Shown: one piece after another, positions 1 to 8,035 of the stretch
Position numbering within the stretch: position 1 is the stretch's first letter
Layout: each line of letters opens with the position of its first letter
Assembly: GCF_000730665.1 (NCBI RefSeq)
Contig: NZ_BBIV01000037.1
Location: 1-59,730 of the forward strand
Length of the DNA stretch: 59,730 nt
Source of the DNA: Pseudomonas plecoglossicida NBRC 103162 = DSM 15088
GTDB taxonomy: Bacteria > Pseudomonadota > Gammaproteobacteria > Pseudomonadales > Pseudomonadaceae
Reading direction: 5' to 3'
The notes under the pieces: generated by a model
What the model was told of the DNA's origin: nothing
The model's database searches: none
What the model saw: only the letters and a program-made list of their open reading frames with translations
Made by a program: the position numbers and the translations under genes

Positions 1-27
1 ACAGGTTACCTGTGCTGCGCATTGGGC

Positions 28-51
28 GTGGGAGCCGGCTTGCCGGCGATC
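28..51. repeat. REP palindrome (single)
   Basis: A single extragenic palindrome with the GCCGGC-TT-GCCGGC core followed by GAT, the main REP type of this window. It lies upstream of the first gene. The rest of bases 1-168 shows no gene; ACAGGT-T-ACCTGT at 1-13 is a perfect inverted repeat cut off by the window edge, and two GTTAA repeats 14 bp apart (106-110 and 120-124) precede the first gene. Confidence 0.8.
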
Positions 52-168
52 AAGGCGACGCGGTCCCAAGCTGAGCTATCATGGCGTCTGCTGTTTTCAG
101 GTTGAGTTAAGGACCGGTGGTTAATCTGAACCCCGTAGACATATCGCACATCTCGATGGAGAGACCCC

Positions 169-477
169 ATGAAAACTTTGACTGCCCTCTTCACTGCCGT
201 CGCACTGGCGTTCGGTGCCAACGCTGCCCTGGCCAAGGACGTCCAGCCTGACGAAGTGGTCAAGCTGGTCAACGCCAAGACCATCAAGTCGCTGGACGAG
301 CTCAAGGCTGCCGCCGTGGCCAAGCACCCGGGCGCCACTGTCACCGATTCGGAGCTTGAAGACGAATACGGTCGCTACATCTACAAGGTCGAGCTGCGTG
401 ACACGCAGAACGTCGAGTGGGATGTCGACCTGGACGCCAAGACCGGTGAAGTGCTCAAGGACGCTCGAGACAACTGA
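169..477 (+). CDS. Periplasmic PepSY-domain protein 1
   Basis: 102-aa exported protein. An N-terminal signal peptide (Lys then a hydrophobic stretch) ends in an ALA-type cleavage site at about residue 22. The rest is one PepSY domain, with the family's YxYKVEL strand near residue 67 and the DxxTGEVL turn near residue 92. PepSY proteins are small periplasmic domains thought to bind or inhibit other proteins. A GGAGAG Shine-Dalgarno sits upstream of the ATG. It overlaps the next PepSY gene by one base and is followed by a two-component system, so it probably modulates or reports to that sensor kinase. The specific ligand cannot be read from the sequence. Confidence 0.88.
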   Translation: MKTLTALFTAVALAFGANAALAKDVQPDEVVKLVNAKTIKSLDELKAAAVAKHPGATVTDSELEDEYGRYIYKVELRDTQNVEWDVDLDAKTGEVLKDARDN

Positions 478-791
478 TGATCCCTGTACCCCGGCCAGCG
501 CGATATATGGCGCTTTCGCTGCTGGCCGTCTGCTCCCTGGCCATGGCCCGCGACCTGGACCAGGATGAAGCCCTGAAGCTGCGCCAGGACGGCATCATCC
601 TGCCGCTCGAACAACTGCTGGAAACCGCCCTGGGGCGTTACCCTGGGGCGCGTTTGCTGGAGGCCGAGCTGGAGCAGGACGATGACCGCTACGAATATGA
701 AGTCGAGCTGCTGACGACCGAGGGCGTGGTGCGCGAGATCAAGCTCGATGCCAGCACCGGCGCCCTGCTCAAAGACGAGGAAGACGACTGA
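477..791 (+). CDS. Periplasmic PepSY-domain protein 2
   Basis: 104-aa protein paralogous to the preceding gene. It has a signal peptide ending near ..AMA-RD (about residue 24) and a single PepSY domain with YEYEVEL and LDASTGALL elements. The start codon overlaps the previous stop (TGATG arrangement) and the stop is directly followed by the response-regulator ATG, so the four genes form a tightly coupled operon. Its C-terminus is strongly acidic (KDEEDD). PepSY genes paired with PhoPQ-like systems recur in pseudomonads; a role as periplasmic co-sensor is an inference from context. Confidence 0.87.
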   Translation: MIPVPRPARYMALSLLAVCSLAMARDLDQDEALKLRQDGIILPLEQLLETALGRYPGARLLEAELEQDDDRYEYEVELLTTEGVVREIKLDASTGALLKDEEDD

Positions 792-1460
792 ATGCGCCTG
801 TTGCTTGTCGAGGACAACGTGCCCCTGGCCGACGAACTGATCGCCGGCCTGCAGCGCCAGGGCTATGCCGTGGACTGGCTGGCCGACGGCCGCGATGCGG
901 TGTATCAGGGCCAGAGCGAGCCCTATGACCTGATCATTCTCGACCTCGGCCTGCCCGGCTTGCCGGGCCTCGAGGTACTGGGCCAGTGGCGCGCCGGTGG
1001 CCTGGCGACTCCGGTATTGATCCTCACCGCGCGCGGCTCGTGGGCCGAACGCATCGAGGGCCTGAAGGCCGGGGCCGACGACTACCTGAGCAAGCCGTTC
1101 CACCCCGAGGAACTGCAGCTGCGCATCCAGTCCCTGTTGCGTCGGGCTCGCGGCCTGGCCAATCAACCCAAGCTCGAAGCGGCCGGCCTGCACCTGGATG
1201 AAAGCCGCCAGTGCGTGAGTCGCGACGGTGTCGATATTCAGCTCACCGCGGCCGAATTCCGCCTGTTGCGCTACTTCATGCTGCACCCGCAACAGATCCT
1301 CTCCAAGAGCCACTTGGCCGAGCACCTGTACGACGGCGAAACCGAGCGCGATTCCAACGTGCTCGAAGTGCACGTCAATCACCTGCGTCGCAAGCTGGGC
1401 CGCAGCGTCATCGAGACGCGCCGCGGGCAGGGCTACCTGTACGCCGGAAACGTCGGATGA
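792..1460 (+). CDS. OmpR/PhoP-family response regulator
   Basis: 222 aa. The receiver domain is at about residues 1-115, with the acidic pocket at E7-D8, phospho-acceptor D51, T79 and K101. A winged-helix DNA-binding domain follows at about 125-220, ending in the HVNHLRRKLG and TRRGQGY motifs typical of OmpR/PhoP regulators. The stop overlaps the kinase start (ATGA), so the pair is co-translated. It is the cytoplasmic partner of the PhoQ-like kinase downstream and probably regulates its own PepSY operon. Target genes are not identifiable here. Confidence 0.95.
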   Translation: MRLLLVEDNVPLADELIAGLQRQGYAVDWLADGRDAVYQGQSEPYDLIILDLGLPGLPGLEVLGQWRAGGLATPVLILTARGSWAERIEGLKAGADDYLSKPFHPEELQLRIQSLLRRARGLANQPKLEAAGLHLDESRQCVSRDGVDIQLTAAEFRLLRYFMLHPQQILSKSHLAEHLYDGETERDSNVLEVHVNHLRRKLGRSVIETRRGQGYLYAGNVG

Positions 1461-2776
1461 AATCGATCCAGGCGCGCCTGAGCCTGGGCCTGGTGGCCGT
1501 GCTGGTGGTGGTCGGCGTGGCGCTGGCACAGCTCACCTTGTGGTTGTTCGAAGCCGGTTTGCAGCGCTACCTGGAAAGCGGCCTGCGCAAGGAAAGCGAG
1601 AACCTGCTGGTGGCGCTGGTGCGCGGGCCTTCGGGCCTACAGCTGGACGAGCGGCGCATTTCCGCTGCCTACCAGCGACCGTTCTCGGGTTATTACTTCC
1701 GTATCGATTTCGACCAGGGCACCTGGCGTTCCCGTTCGCTGTGGGACCTGGACATGCCCAAGCCGGCCGCGCCCGGCCTTTCCGACAGCCACGAGCTGGG
1801 CCCGGAAGGGCAACAGTTGCTGGCTTTGCGCGCCGACTACCGACGCCTGGGGCAGAACATCACGATCAGTGTGGCGCAGGACTACTCCCCGGTGCGCGAA
1901 AGCTTCCGACGCGTGCAGCAGATCGGCCTGGGCATGGGGCTGGTGGCCTTGCTGCTGGTGCTGGTGCTGCAACGCATCACCGTGACCCGCTCGTTGCGCC
2001 CGCTGGAGCGCGCCCGCCAGCAGATCGCCCAGTTGCAGCAAGGCCAGCGCTCGCAGCTGGATGCCGAGGTGCCCAGCGAGCTGGCGCCGCTGGTGGACCA
2101 GATCAACCACTTGCTGAACCATACCGAAGACAGTTTGCGTCGCTCGCGCAATGCCTTGGGCAACCTGGGGCACGCCCTCAAGACGCCGCTGGCGGTGTTG
2201 TTGAGCCTGGCGTCCAGCGAGCGTCTCAAGGACCGGCCCGAGGTGCGCGCGCAGATGCGCGAGCAGCTGGAGCAGATCCAGCAGCGCCTGACGCGTGAGC
2301 TCAACCGTGCGCGCCTGGCTGGCGATGCGCTGCCGGGCGCACAGTTCGACTGCGACGCCGAGCTGCCGGGGCTGCTCGCCACCCTGGGAATGATCCACGG
2401 TGAAGGGCTGCTGCTGACCCGCGATGTCCCTCCGGGGCTGCTGCTGCCGTGGGACCGCGAGGACTTTCTGGAGCTGCTTGGCAACTTGCTGGACAACGCC
2501 TGCAAGTGGGCGGACAGCGAGGTGCGACTGGGCATTGCGCCAGCTGACGATGGTTACCAGATCTGGGTCGACGACGATGGGCCGGGAATTCCTGAAAGCC
2601 AGCGGTTGCAGGTGCTCGAGCGCGGCTCGCGGCTGGATGAGCAGGTCGATGGGCATGGGCTGGGACTGGGTATCGTGCGCGACATCGTCGAGGCCTGGGG
2701 TGGGTCGCTGGCCTTGCTGGAGAGCCCTTTGGGCGGGTTGCGGGTGAGCATCCAGTTGCCGCGCAAGGGGCGTTGA
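1457..2776 (+). CDS. PhoQ-like sensor histidine kinase
   Basis: 439 aa from the ATG that overlaps the regulator stop; a longer in-frame extension from 1211 lies inside the regulator and is not credible. Architecture: TM1 (about 10-30), a periplasmic sensor region of about 125 residues, TM2 (about 157-175), a linker, a DHp helix with the PhoQ-type H-box GHALKTPLAVL, and an HATPase_c domain with N-box (LLDNACKWA), G1 (DDDGPGI) and G2 (GHGLGLGI). The H-box places it with PhoQ rather than EnvZ-type kinases. I saw no RExxE iron-sensing motif in the periplasmic part. It is probably coupled functionally to the PepSY proteins. Confidence 0.93.
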   Translation: MKSIQARLSLGLVAVLVVVGVALAQLTLWLFEAGLQRYLESGLRKESENLLVALVRGPSGLQLDERRISAAYQRPFSGYYFRIDFDQGTWRSRSLWDLDMPKPAAPGLSDSHELGPEGQQLLALRADYRRLGQNITISVAQDYSPVRESFRRVQQIGLGMGLVALLLVLVLQRITVTRSLRPLERARQQIAQLQQGQRSQLDAEVPSELAPLVDQINHLLNHTEDSLRRSRNALGNLGHALKTPLAVLLSLASSERLKDRPEVRAQMREQLEQIQQRLTRELNRARLAGDALPGAQFDCDAELPGLLATLGMIHGEGLLLTRDVPPGLLLPWDREDFLELLGNLLDNACKWADSEVRLGIAPADDGYQIWVDDDGPGIPESQRLQVLERGSRLDEQVDGHGLGLGIVRDIVEAWGGSLALLESPLGGLRVSIQLPRKGR

Positions 2777-2787
2777 TCCGCGCTGAT

Positions 2788-2813
2788 CCTATCGCCGGCT
2801 TGCCGGCGATAGG
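2788..2813. repeat. Perfect REP palindrome after the kinase gene
   Basis: CCTATCGCCGGC-TT-GCCGGCGATAGG is a perfect inverted repeat 11 bp after the kinase stop. As RNA it forms a 12-bp hairpin at the 3' end of the PepSY/two-component operon. There is no T-tract, so it is a REP element acting as a 3' mRNA stabiliser rather than a classical terminator. Confidence 0.8.
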
Positions 2814-2894
2814 GCCCTACCAGCACTGCAAAAAAATTGCAGCACAGCCGCATTTTTTTGAATTGGCCCAAACCCGCCCCCTCCCGGCACAATC

Positions 2895-2976
2895 CCGTCC
2901 ACGAAACCCTGCGGTTTCCATCTCTCCACGGACGGAGCCCCCTAGGGCCCAGCCCAAATCGGCTGGGCTTTCTTTT
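2895..2976 (+). ncRNA. Candidate structured leader RNA or sRNA
   Basis: An unrecognised, highly structured segment. An outer stem CCGTCC (2895-2900)/GGACGG (2930-2935) encloses a perfect hairpin GAAACC-CTGC-GGTTTC (2903-2918). A second perfect hairpin CCCAGCC-CAAATC-GGCTGGG (2948-2967) with a T-rich tail follows. It ends 31 nt before the HPP-CBS start codon. This is either a terminator-controlled leader (riboswitch or attenuator) or a short sRNA ending at the terminator. A possible promoter is TTGGCC (2863-2868) with CACAAT (2888-2893), 19 bp apart and weak. TGCAA-N5-TTGCA (2827-2841) is a further inverted repeat. I do not recognise a known riboswitch class. Confidence 0.5.
2948..2976 (+). 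terminator. Intrinsic terminator upstream of the HPP-CBS gene
   Basis: A 7-bp perfect GC-rich stem CCCAGCC/GGCTGGG with a 6-nt loop, then CTTTCTTTT. It faces the downstream gene rather than following a gene, so it either ends a short RNA begun near 2895 or acts as an attenuator. Confidence 0.75.
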
Positions 2977-3007
2977 AAATCAAGAAAATACCCATACGAA
3001 CACTCAA

Positions 3008-4165
3008 ATGTCTGCCTCGCGTTCCGAAAGTCGTCTGCAGCGGCTATTGCCCGCGCCCCTGAACATCCCCCCGAAGCAGTGGCTGCGTGCCGGTATCGGT
3101 GCGCTGCTCGGCCTGTTCCTGGCCGGCTGGCTGACCAGTCTGGCGTACGGCCCCGGCATCGCCTTGCACTTGCTGGGCCCCCTGGCCGCTTCTGCGGTGC
3201 TGGTGTTTGCCGTGCATTCCGGGCCGCTGGCCCAGCCGTGGCCAGTGCTGGGCAGCTATGCCCTGGCCGGGGTGGTGGGCCTGGCCATGCGCGAAGGCTT
3301 CGGTGCCGAACTGTGGGTCGCCGCTGCGGCCCTTGGCCTCTCGCTATTGGTGATGTGCCTGCTGCGCTGCCTGCATCCGCCAGGGGGTGGTGTGGCGGTC
3401 AGCGCGGTGCTGGCCGACTCGGGGCTGACGGCCATGGGCGACCATCTGCTTGAGCCGGTGCTGCTCAATGCGCTGATCCTGGTCGCGGTTGCGGTGCTGT
3501 ACAACCGCCTGACCGGCGTGCAGTACCCCAAAGGCGCGGCTCCGCGAAAGGACCTGCACCACACTCACGACCCCTTGCCCAGCGAGCGGGTCGGCATCCG
3601 CAGCGAGGACCTGGACCAGGCCCTGGAAGAACTCGGCGAATACGTCGACGTCACCCGCGACGAACTCGAACGCATCATCCTGGCCACCGAGCAGCACGCC
3701 CTGCAGCGCAGCCTCGGCGGCATCACCGCCGCCTCGGTGATGTCTCGCGATGTGCAGTTCGCAAGTCCCGACACCACCCTGGAGCAGGCCTGGAAAATGC
3801 TCGCCAGCCACCACCTGAAGACCTTGCCGGTGCTGGAGCAGGGCAAGCTGGTGGGCATCGTCAGCCTCAGCGACCTGGTCGGCCCGGCCATGCAGCGGGG
3901 GCGGTTCAGCTGGCGTGGCCTGTTCGCCCGCAAGGCGGTGCGCATGGAACAGGTCATGAGCCGGCGCGTCATCAGTGTCGGCAGCCAGCATCCGCTGCAG
4001 CGCCTGTTGCCGTTGTTGTGCGAGCAGGGCCTGCATTGCCTGCCGGTGCTCGACGGCGAGCAACTGGTCGGCGTGATCACCCAGACCGACCTGATCGCCG
4101 GCCTCAAGCGCCAGTTGCTCAGTGCCGCTGGACGGGTTTCAGATCAGCGGGTCCCAGCGTTGTGA
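3008..4165 (+). CDS. HPP-family membrane protein with tandem CBS domains
   Basis: 385 aa. Residues about 25-165 hold four to five hydrophobic helices with the signature HPP motif (H123-P-P-GGG). Two CBS domains follow at about 235-290 and 310-370, an adenosyl/nucleotide-binding regulatory pair. HPP proteins are inner-membrane proteins; some plant and cyanobacterial members move nitrite, but the substrate here is unknown. The ATG at 3008 was chosen because the HPP domain begins soon after; longer extensions run back through the structured RNA and terminator. No clear Shine-Dalgarno precedes it. The 3' end overlaps the convergent LysR gene by 27 bp. Confidence 0.88.
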   Translation: MSASRSESRLQRLLPAPLNIPPKQWLRAGIGALLGLFLAGWLTSLAYGPGIALHLLGPLAASAVLVFAVHSGPLAQPWPVLGSYALAGVVGLAMREGFGAELWVAAAALGLSLLVMCLLRCLHPPGGGVAVSAVLADSGLTAMGDHLLEPVLLNALILVAVAVLYNRLTGVQYPKGAAPRKDLHHTHDPLPSERVGIRSEDLDQALEELGEYVDVTRDELERIILATEQHALQRSLGGITAASVMSRDVQFASPDTTLEQAWKMLASHHLKTLPVLEQGKLVGIVSLSDLVGPAMQRGRFSWRGLFARKAVRMEQVMSRRVISVGSQHPLQRLLPLLCEQGLHCLPVLDGEQLVGVITQTDLIAGLKRQLLSAAGRVSDQRVPAL

Positions 4166-5005
4166 CCAATCGCTGGCGCCGGCCTCCACCAGCCGGCGCA
4201 ACACCGCGAAGGCCTGCTGCAAGGCCTGGCTGTCGCGTTTGCGCGGGTAGACCAGGTAGGTCGGGTAGGTGAACTCCGGCGCCTGCGGCACCCGTTCGAA
4301 CACGCCGCTGTCCAGGTAGGCCTGCACCACGCGGGTACGAAAATAGCCACTGCCGCCCTGATCGAGGATGAACTGCAGCGCCAGCGGCCCGAGGTTGAAG
4401 CTCAGCGCCGCGCGCGCGCAGTCGGGCAGGGCGGCATCGTGCTGGCGGCGGAAGGCCTCGCCCCAGTCGATGTAGATGTACGGCTCGGGGCAGTCGACCC
4501 GGCGTACCCTGATCAGCTTTTCCTCCATCAATTGCTCAACCTGCAGGCCCGGGCCATAGGTCGGCTGGTACACCAGCGCAGCGTCCAGCAGGCCCATCTC
4601 CACCTTGCGCAACAAGGATTCGCCGTCACTCACCTCGCTGCGGATGGCATGGCTGGGCAGCTCGCGGTGCAAGGCACTGACCCAGTCGAGCAGCATCGGG
4701 TTGCCCAGGCTGACCTCGCTGCCCACATGCAGCACCTGCTGGCAGCCTTCGGGCAAGGGCAGGTCGCGTCGTGCGGCCTCCCAGGTCTGTACCAGCTGGT
4801 TGGCATAGCTGACGAAAGCCTCGCCGTCGCAGGTCAAGCTGGCGCCGTTGCGGCTGCGCACGAACAGCTGGCAGCCCAGTTGCTGCTCCAGCCGCTGCAC
4901 CCGGGCGGTGATGGCGGTCTGCGACACGAACAGGCGCTCGGCGGCGGCGACCAGGCTGCCGCAACGCACGATTTCGAGGAAGGTTCGGGCCTGATCGATG
5001 TCCAT
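4139..5005 (-). CDS. LysR-family transcriptional regulator
   Basis: 288 aa. The N-terminal winged helix-turn-helix (about 1-60, with the SLVAAAERLFVSQTAITARV helix pair) and the C-terminal substrate-binding domain (about 90-285) are typical of LTTRs. The gene is divergent from prpE with a 181-bp shared intergenic region, so prpE is a plausible target, though no direct evidence of this is visible. Its last 27 bp overlap the 3' end of the HPP-CBS gene on the other strand. The inducer is unknown. Confidence 0.93.
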   Translation of the reverse strand: MDIDQARTFLEIVRCGSLVAAAERLFVSQTAITARVQRLEQQLGCQLFVRSRNGASLTCDGEAFVSYANQLVQTWEAARRDLPLPEGCQQVLHVGSEVSLGNPMLLDWVSALHRELPSHAIRSEVSDGESLLRKVEMGLLDAALVYQPTYGPGLQVEQLMEEKLIRVRRVDCPEPYIYIDWGEAFRRQHDAALPDCARAALSFNLGPLALQFILDQGGSGYFRTRVVQAYLDSGVFERVPQAPEFTYPTYLVYPRKRDSQALQQAFAVLRRLVEAGASDWSQRWDPLI

Positions 5006-5186
5006 GGCGGGCTCGGTGAGAAAAAAGGATGGCGTATTCTAGAGCCTTTGCACTGTTATGGGGCGCCTTTGCGCGCACTGCAAATCTGCACATGGGTTGT
5101 GACTTTAGTCCCATGGCGGGCCTGGCGCTGCGGTCCATACTCAAGGTTCGCCCTTCAATAACAACAAGTACCGGGTTTTCGTCACC

Positions 5187-7076
5187 ATGACCTACCAGCA
5201 CAGCTACGACCATTCCATTGCCGACCCAGCCACCTTCTGGGCCGAACAGGCCGATCACCTGGCCTGGTACCGCAAACCCACCCAGACCCTGCAGGAAAAC
5301 TCCGACGGCACCCACCGCTGGTTTGCAGACGGCCGCCTGAACAGCTGCTACCTGGCCTTGGACCAGCAGATCGAGCAGGGCCGTGGCGAGCAGACCGCAC
5401 TGATCCATGACTCGCCGGTGACCGGTGTGCAGCAGTCGTTCACCTACCGCCAGCTGCTTGACGAGGTGGCCCGCCTGGCCGGCCTGTTGCGCCAGCTTGG
5501 CGTGGGCAAGGGCGATGGCGTGATCATCTACATGCCCATGGTGCCCCAGGCCGCCATGGCCATGCTGGCCTGTGCGCGCATCGGCGCCGTGCACTCGGTG
5601 GTGTTCGGCGGCTTTGCCGCCAACGAACTGGCATTGCGCATCGATGATGCGCGGCCGACGCTGCTGCTCACGGCATCCTGCGGCCTGGAGTTCGAACGGG
5701 TCATCGAGTACAAGCCGCTGGTCGATCGCGCGCTGCAACTGGCCCGCCACCAGCCGCGTCATGTGCTGGTGCTGCAGCGGCCCCAGGCCCGTGCACAGTT
5801 GCAGCCAGGGCGTGACCTGGACTGGGGCCAGGCGCTGGAGACTGCCCAGGCGGTGCCGCCGGTGGAACTGGAGGCCGGCGATCCGCTGTACATCATGTAT
5901 ACCTCTGGCACCACCGGCAAACCCAAGGGCATCGTTCGCGAAAACGGCGGCAACGCGGTCGCGCTTCGTTATGCCATGCGCCACATCTATGGCATGCAGG
6001 CGGGCGATGTGTGGTGGGGCATTTCCGATGTCGGCTGGGTGGTCGGCCATTCGCTGATCGTCTACGGGCCGCTGATGAGCGGCTGCACCACGGTGTTCTA
6101 TGAAGGCAAGCCGATCCGCACGCCGGATGCCTCGGCCTATTGGCGCGTGGTCGAGCAGTATCGGGTCAATGCGTTGTTCTGCGCGCCCACCGCCATGCGC
6201 GCGATCCGCAAGGAAGACCCGGAGGGCGAACTGATCCGTCGGCACGACTTGAGCTCATTGCGCCAGCTGTTCCTGGCCGGGGAGAAGCTCGATTCCAGCA
6301 CTCACGAATGGCTGGAACGGGTCAGCGGCAAGCCGGTGCACGATCACTGGTGGCAGACCGAGACCGGCTGGCCGGTCACTGCACCCTGCGTGGGCCTGGA
6401 GGGCAGTTCGGCGCGGCCGGGTTCGAGCAACCGCGCGGTACCGGGCTACAACGTGCAGGTGCTGGATGACGAGGGGCGCCTGCTCGGCCCCAATCACCAA
6501 GGCGCCATCGTCATCGCGCTGCCATTGCCGCCGGGTTGCAGCCAGACCCTGTGGGGCGATCACGAGCGCTACCTGCAGGCTTACCTGCGCACCTATCCGG
6601 GCTATTACCACACCGGCGATGGCGGCTACCTGGATGACGAGGGCTTCGTCTACATCATGGGCCGCACCGACGATGTGATCAACGTTTCCGGCCATCGCCT
6701 GTCGACTGGTGAGATGGAAGATCTGGTGGCACGCCACCCGGCGGTGGCCGAGTGTGCGGTGATCGGCGTGCATGACGAGATCAAGGGGCAGGTGCCACTG
6801 GCGCTGGTGGTGCTCAAGGATGGCGAGGGTATTGCCGAATCTCAGCTGCTGGTGGACCTGGTGGGCAGCGTGCGCGAGGAGATCGGGGCGCTGGCGTGTT
6901 TCAACCGGGTGCGGCTGGTGAAGCGGTTGCCCAAGACGCGTTCGGGGAAGATCTTGCGGGCGGTGCTGCGCAAGATTGTCGATGGGCAGGCGTATGTGCC
7001 GCCGTCGACGTTGGATGATCCGGCGGTGCTGGGGGAGATAGAGACGGTGCTGGCGGATTTGCCACGGGCCGGTTGA
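5187..7076 (+). CDS. prpE: Propionyl-CoA synthetase (acetyl/acyl-CoA synthetase family)
   Basis: 629 aa, the usual PrpE/Acs length. It activates propionate to propionyl-CoA via propionyl-AMP, feeding the methylcitrate cycle. The sequence shows the N-terminal ACAS_N segment, the adenylate loop TSGTTGKPKG from T239, the DHWWQTETGWP motif, the hinge region HTGDGGYLDDEGF, and the catalytic C-terminal lysine in the KTRSGK motif (K588), which is the usual acetylation site. The residues favour PrpE over Acs, but acetate activity cannot be excluded. It is not linked to the prpBCD genes here; its neighbour is a divergent LysR gene. Confidence 0.9.
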   Translation: MTYQHSYDHSIADPATFWAEQADHLAWYRKPTQTLQENSDGTHRWFADGRLNSCYLALDQQIEQGRGEQTALIHDSPVTGVQQSFTYRQLLDEVARLAGLLRQLGVGKGDGVIIYMPMVPQAAMAMLACARIGAVHSVVFGGFAANELALRIDDARPTLLLTASCGLEFERVIEYKPLVDRALQLARHQPRHVLVLQRPQARAQLQPGRDLDWGQALETAQAVPPVELEAGDPLYIMYTSGTTGKPKGIVRENGGNAVALRYAMRHIYGMQAGDVWWGISDVGWVVGHSLIVYGPLMSGCTTVFYEGKPIRTPDASAYWRVVEQYRVNALFCAPTAMRAIRKEDPEGELIRRHDLSSLRQLFLAGEKLDSSTHEWLERVSGKPVHDHWWQTETGWPVTAPCVGLEGSSARPGSSNRAVPGYNVQVLDDEGRLLGPNHQGAIVIALPLPPGCSQTLWGDHERYLQAYLRTYPGYYHTGDGGYLDDEGFVYIMGRTDDVINVSGHRLSTGEMEDLVARHPAVAECAVIGVHDEIKGQVPLALVVLKDGEGIAESQLLVDLVGSVREEIGALACFNRVRLVKRLPKTRSGKILRAVLRKIVDGQAYVPPSTLDDPAVLGEIETVLADLPRAG

Positions 7077-7085
7077 CAGGTTGAC

Positions 7086-7176
7086 CCCATCGCCGGCAAA
7101 CCGGCTCCCACAAAGGGCTCACAGCACCTGAGACCTGTGCACTCCCCTGTGGGAGCCGGCTTGCCGGCGATGAGGC
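7086..7176. repeat. Inverted REP pair after prpE
   Basis: Two REP elements in opposite orientation (about 7086-7112 and 7147-7176) separated by about 35 bp, between the convergent prpE and ZapE-like genes. The pair can fold into a long cruciform or mRNA 3' hairpin. Confidence 0.85.
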
Positions 7177-7180
7177 CACT

Positions 7181-7732
7181 TCAGGCCCTGAAACCCTCAG
7201 GCCCTGCCTGGCGCAACTGCCCCAAGCGACTGCGCGTGCGCATCAGGTCGGCAATTGCCCCGCCCAGGCTTGCTTCCAGTGGCCGCCGTCCAATCACCGT
7301 CAGTTGCCGATCCTGGTCATACAACACATCCACCAGGTTGACGAACCGCTGCTGCGCGGCCAGCGAACATTCCGACAGGTGGAAATGCAGCCGCCGCTTG
7401 GCAGCGATCGGCACCGCCTGGAAGAAACCGTCGAGCAGCCAGCTTTTGCTGCGGCCCACCGAGCCATGCAAGTACAGGCTGCATGGCTGGCCGTCTGGCA
7501 AGACGGTCAGCTGTTCGGCCATGCTGTGAATGACCCGGCGCTGGCCATCGCTCAGATGATAGCCACGGTCATGTGCCTTGTCCTCGAACCAGGCGAGCAG
7601 TTCGCTCTGGTTGGTCGATGCGCCGTCAAGGCGCTGGCCGAGCTGGCGCAGCGGGGAAGGGATCCAGGCAGACAAAAGCGATGCTCCTTGGGCGAAGGCT
7701 GGGCAGCGTGCAGCTTGCCCGAGGCAGGCCAT
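7181..7732 (-). pseudogene. ZapE/AFG1-like ATPase with internal deletion
   Basis: About 183 aa, half the length of ZapE (about 365 aa). The N-terminal half matches the ZapE P-loop region (LYLHGSVGRSKSWLLDGFF, then KRRLHFH). It is followed directly by the extreme C-terminal ZapE block (RFVNLVDVLYDQD, then RTRSRL). The roughly 180 residues between, including Walker B and the sensor motifs, are missing. The Walker A is GSVGRSKS where the family has GxVGRGK[ST], so the conserved glycine is a serine. ATP hydrolysis is unlikely. The reading frame is intact, so it could be a conserved small derivative. The start is uncertain: ATG at 7732 or a TTG about 20 codons downstream. Confidence 0.6.
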
Positions 7733-7803
7733 CGTGACCAGTCGATAAACTGCGGGGCAATGATCGGCTGGCGAGATAGGTTGGCCTGGGAGGCGTAGGC
7801 TAG

Positions 7804-8034
7804 GGGAAGGAACGAGCAGAGGAGCAGCGGCCCGAGGCCTGCGTCACCGCGCTCGTGCAGCACAGTGACAAAAGTGCCCGCGAGATACTCGGCAGCCCCG
7901 ATGACCTCAAGCTGCGCTCGTGCCTGACCTTGTTCGGCAAGGTCGCACCTGACAATCCGCTGTTCCAGCGCGCCCTTGCGCAGTTCTACGCCGGCCAGCC
8001 GGACGCGCGTACCCTCGAGCTGCTCGGGCAATAG
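7804..8034 (+). pseudogene. Truncated DUF1810 gene (C-terminal relic)
   Basis: In the frame ending at the TAG of 8032-8034, translation from about 7840 gives a typical DUF1810 C-terminus: ACVTALVQHSDKSAREILG, SPDDLKLRSCLTLFGKVAP, then DNPLFQRALAQFYAGQPDA. A stop at 7801-7803 closes the frame. The 5' two-thirds of the family (the QxxFxWFVFPQ block) is absent, and no start codon with a Shine-Dalgarno is visible. The remaining part ends 1 bp before the convergent YdcH gene. It adjoins the internally deleted ZapE gene, so this is a decaying segment. Confidence 0.65.
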
Positions 8035-8035
8035 C

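Noticed and set aside
381..1529. 382-residue open frame on the minus strand
   Set aside because: It is antisense to the PepSY/regulator genes, low in typical protein composition, and is explained as a high-GC shadow of the real plus-strand codons.
1457..2776. Identification of the two-component system as the Fe(II) sensor BqsRS
   Set aside because: PepSY-like neighbours fit loosely, but the periplasmic region lacks an RExxE motif and the promoter repeats have the wrong spacing for a BqsR box.
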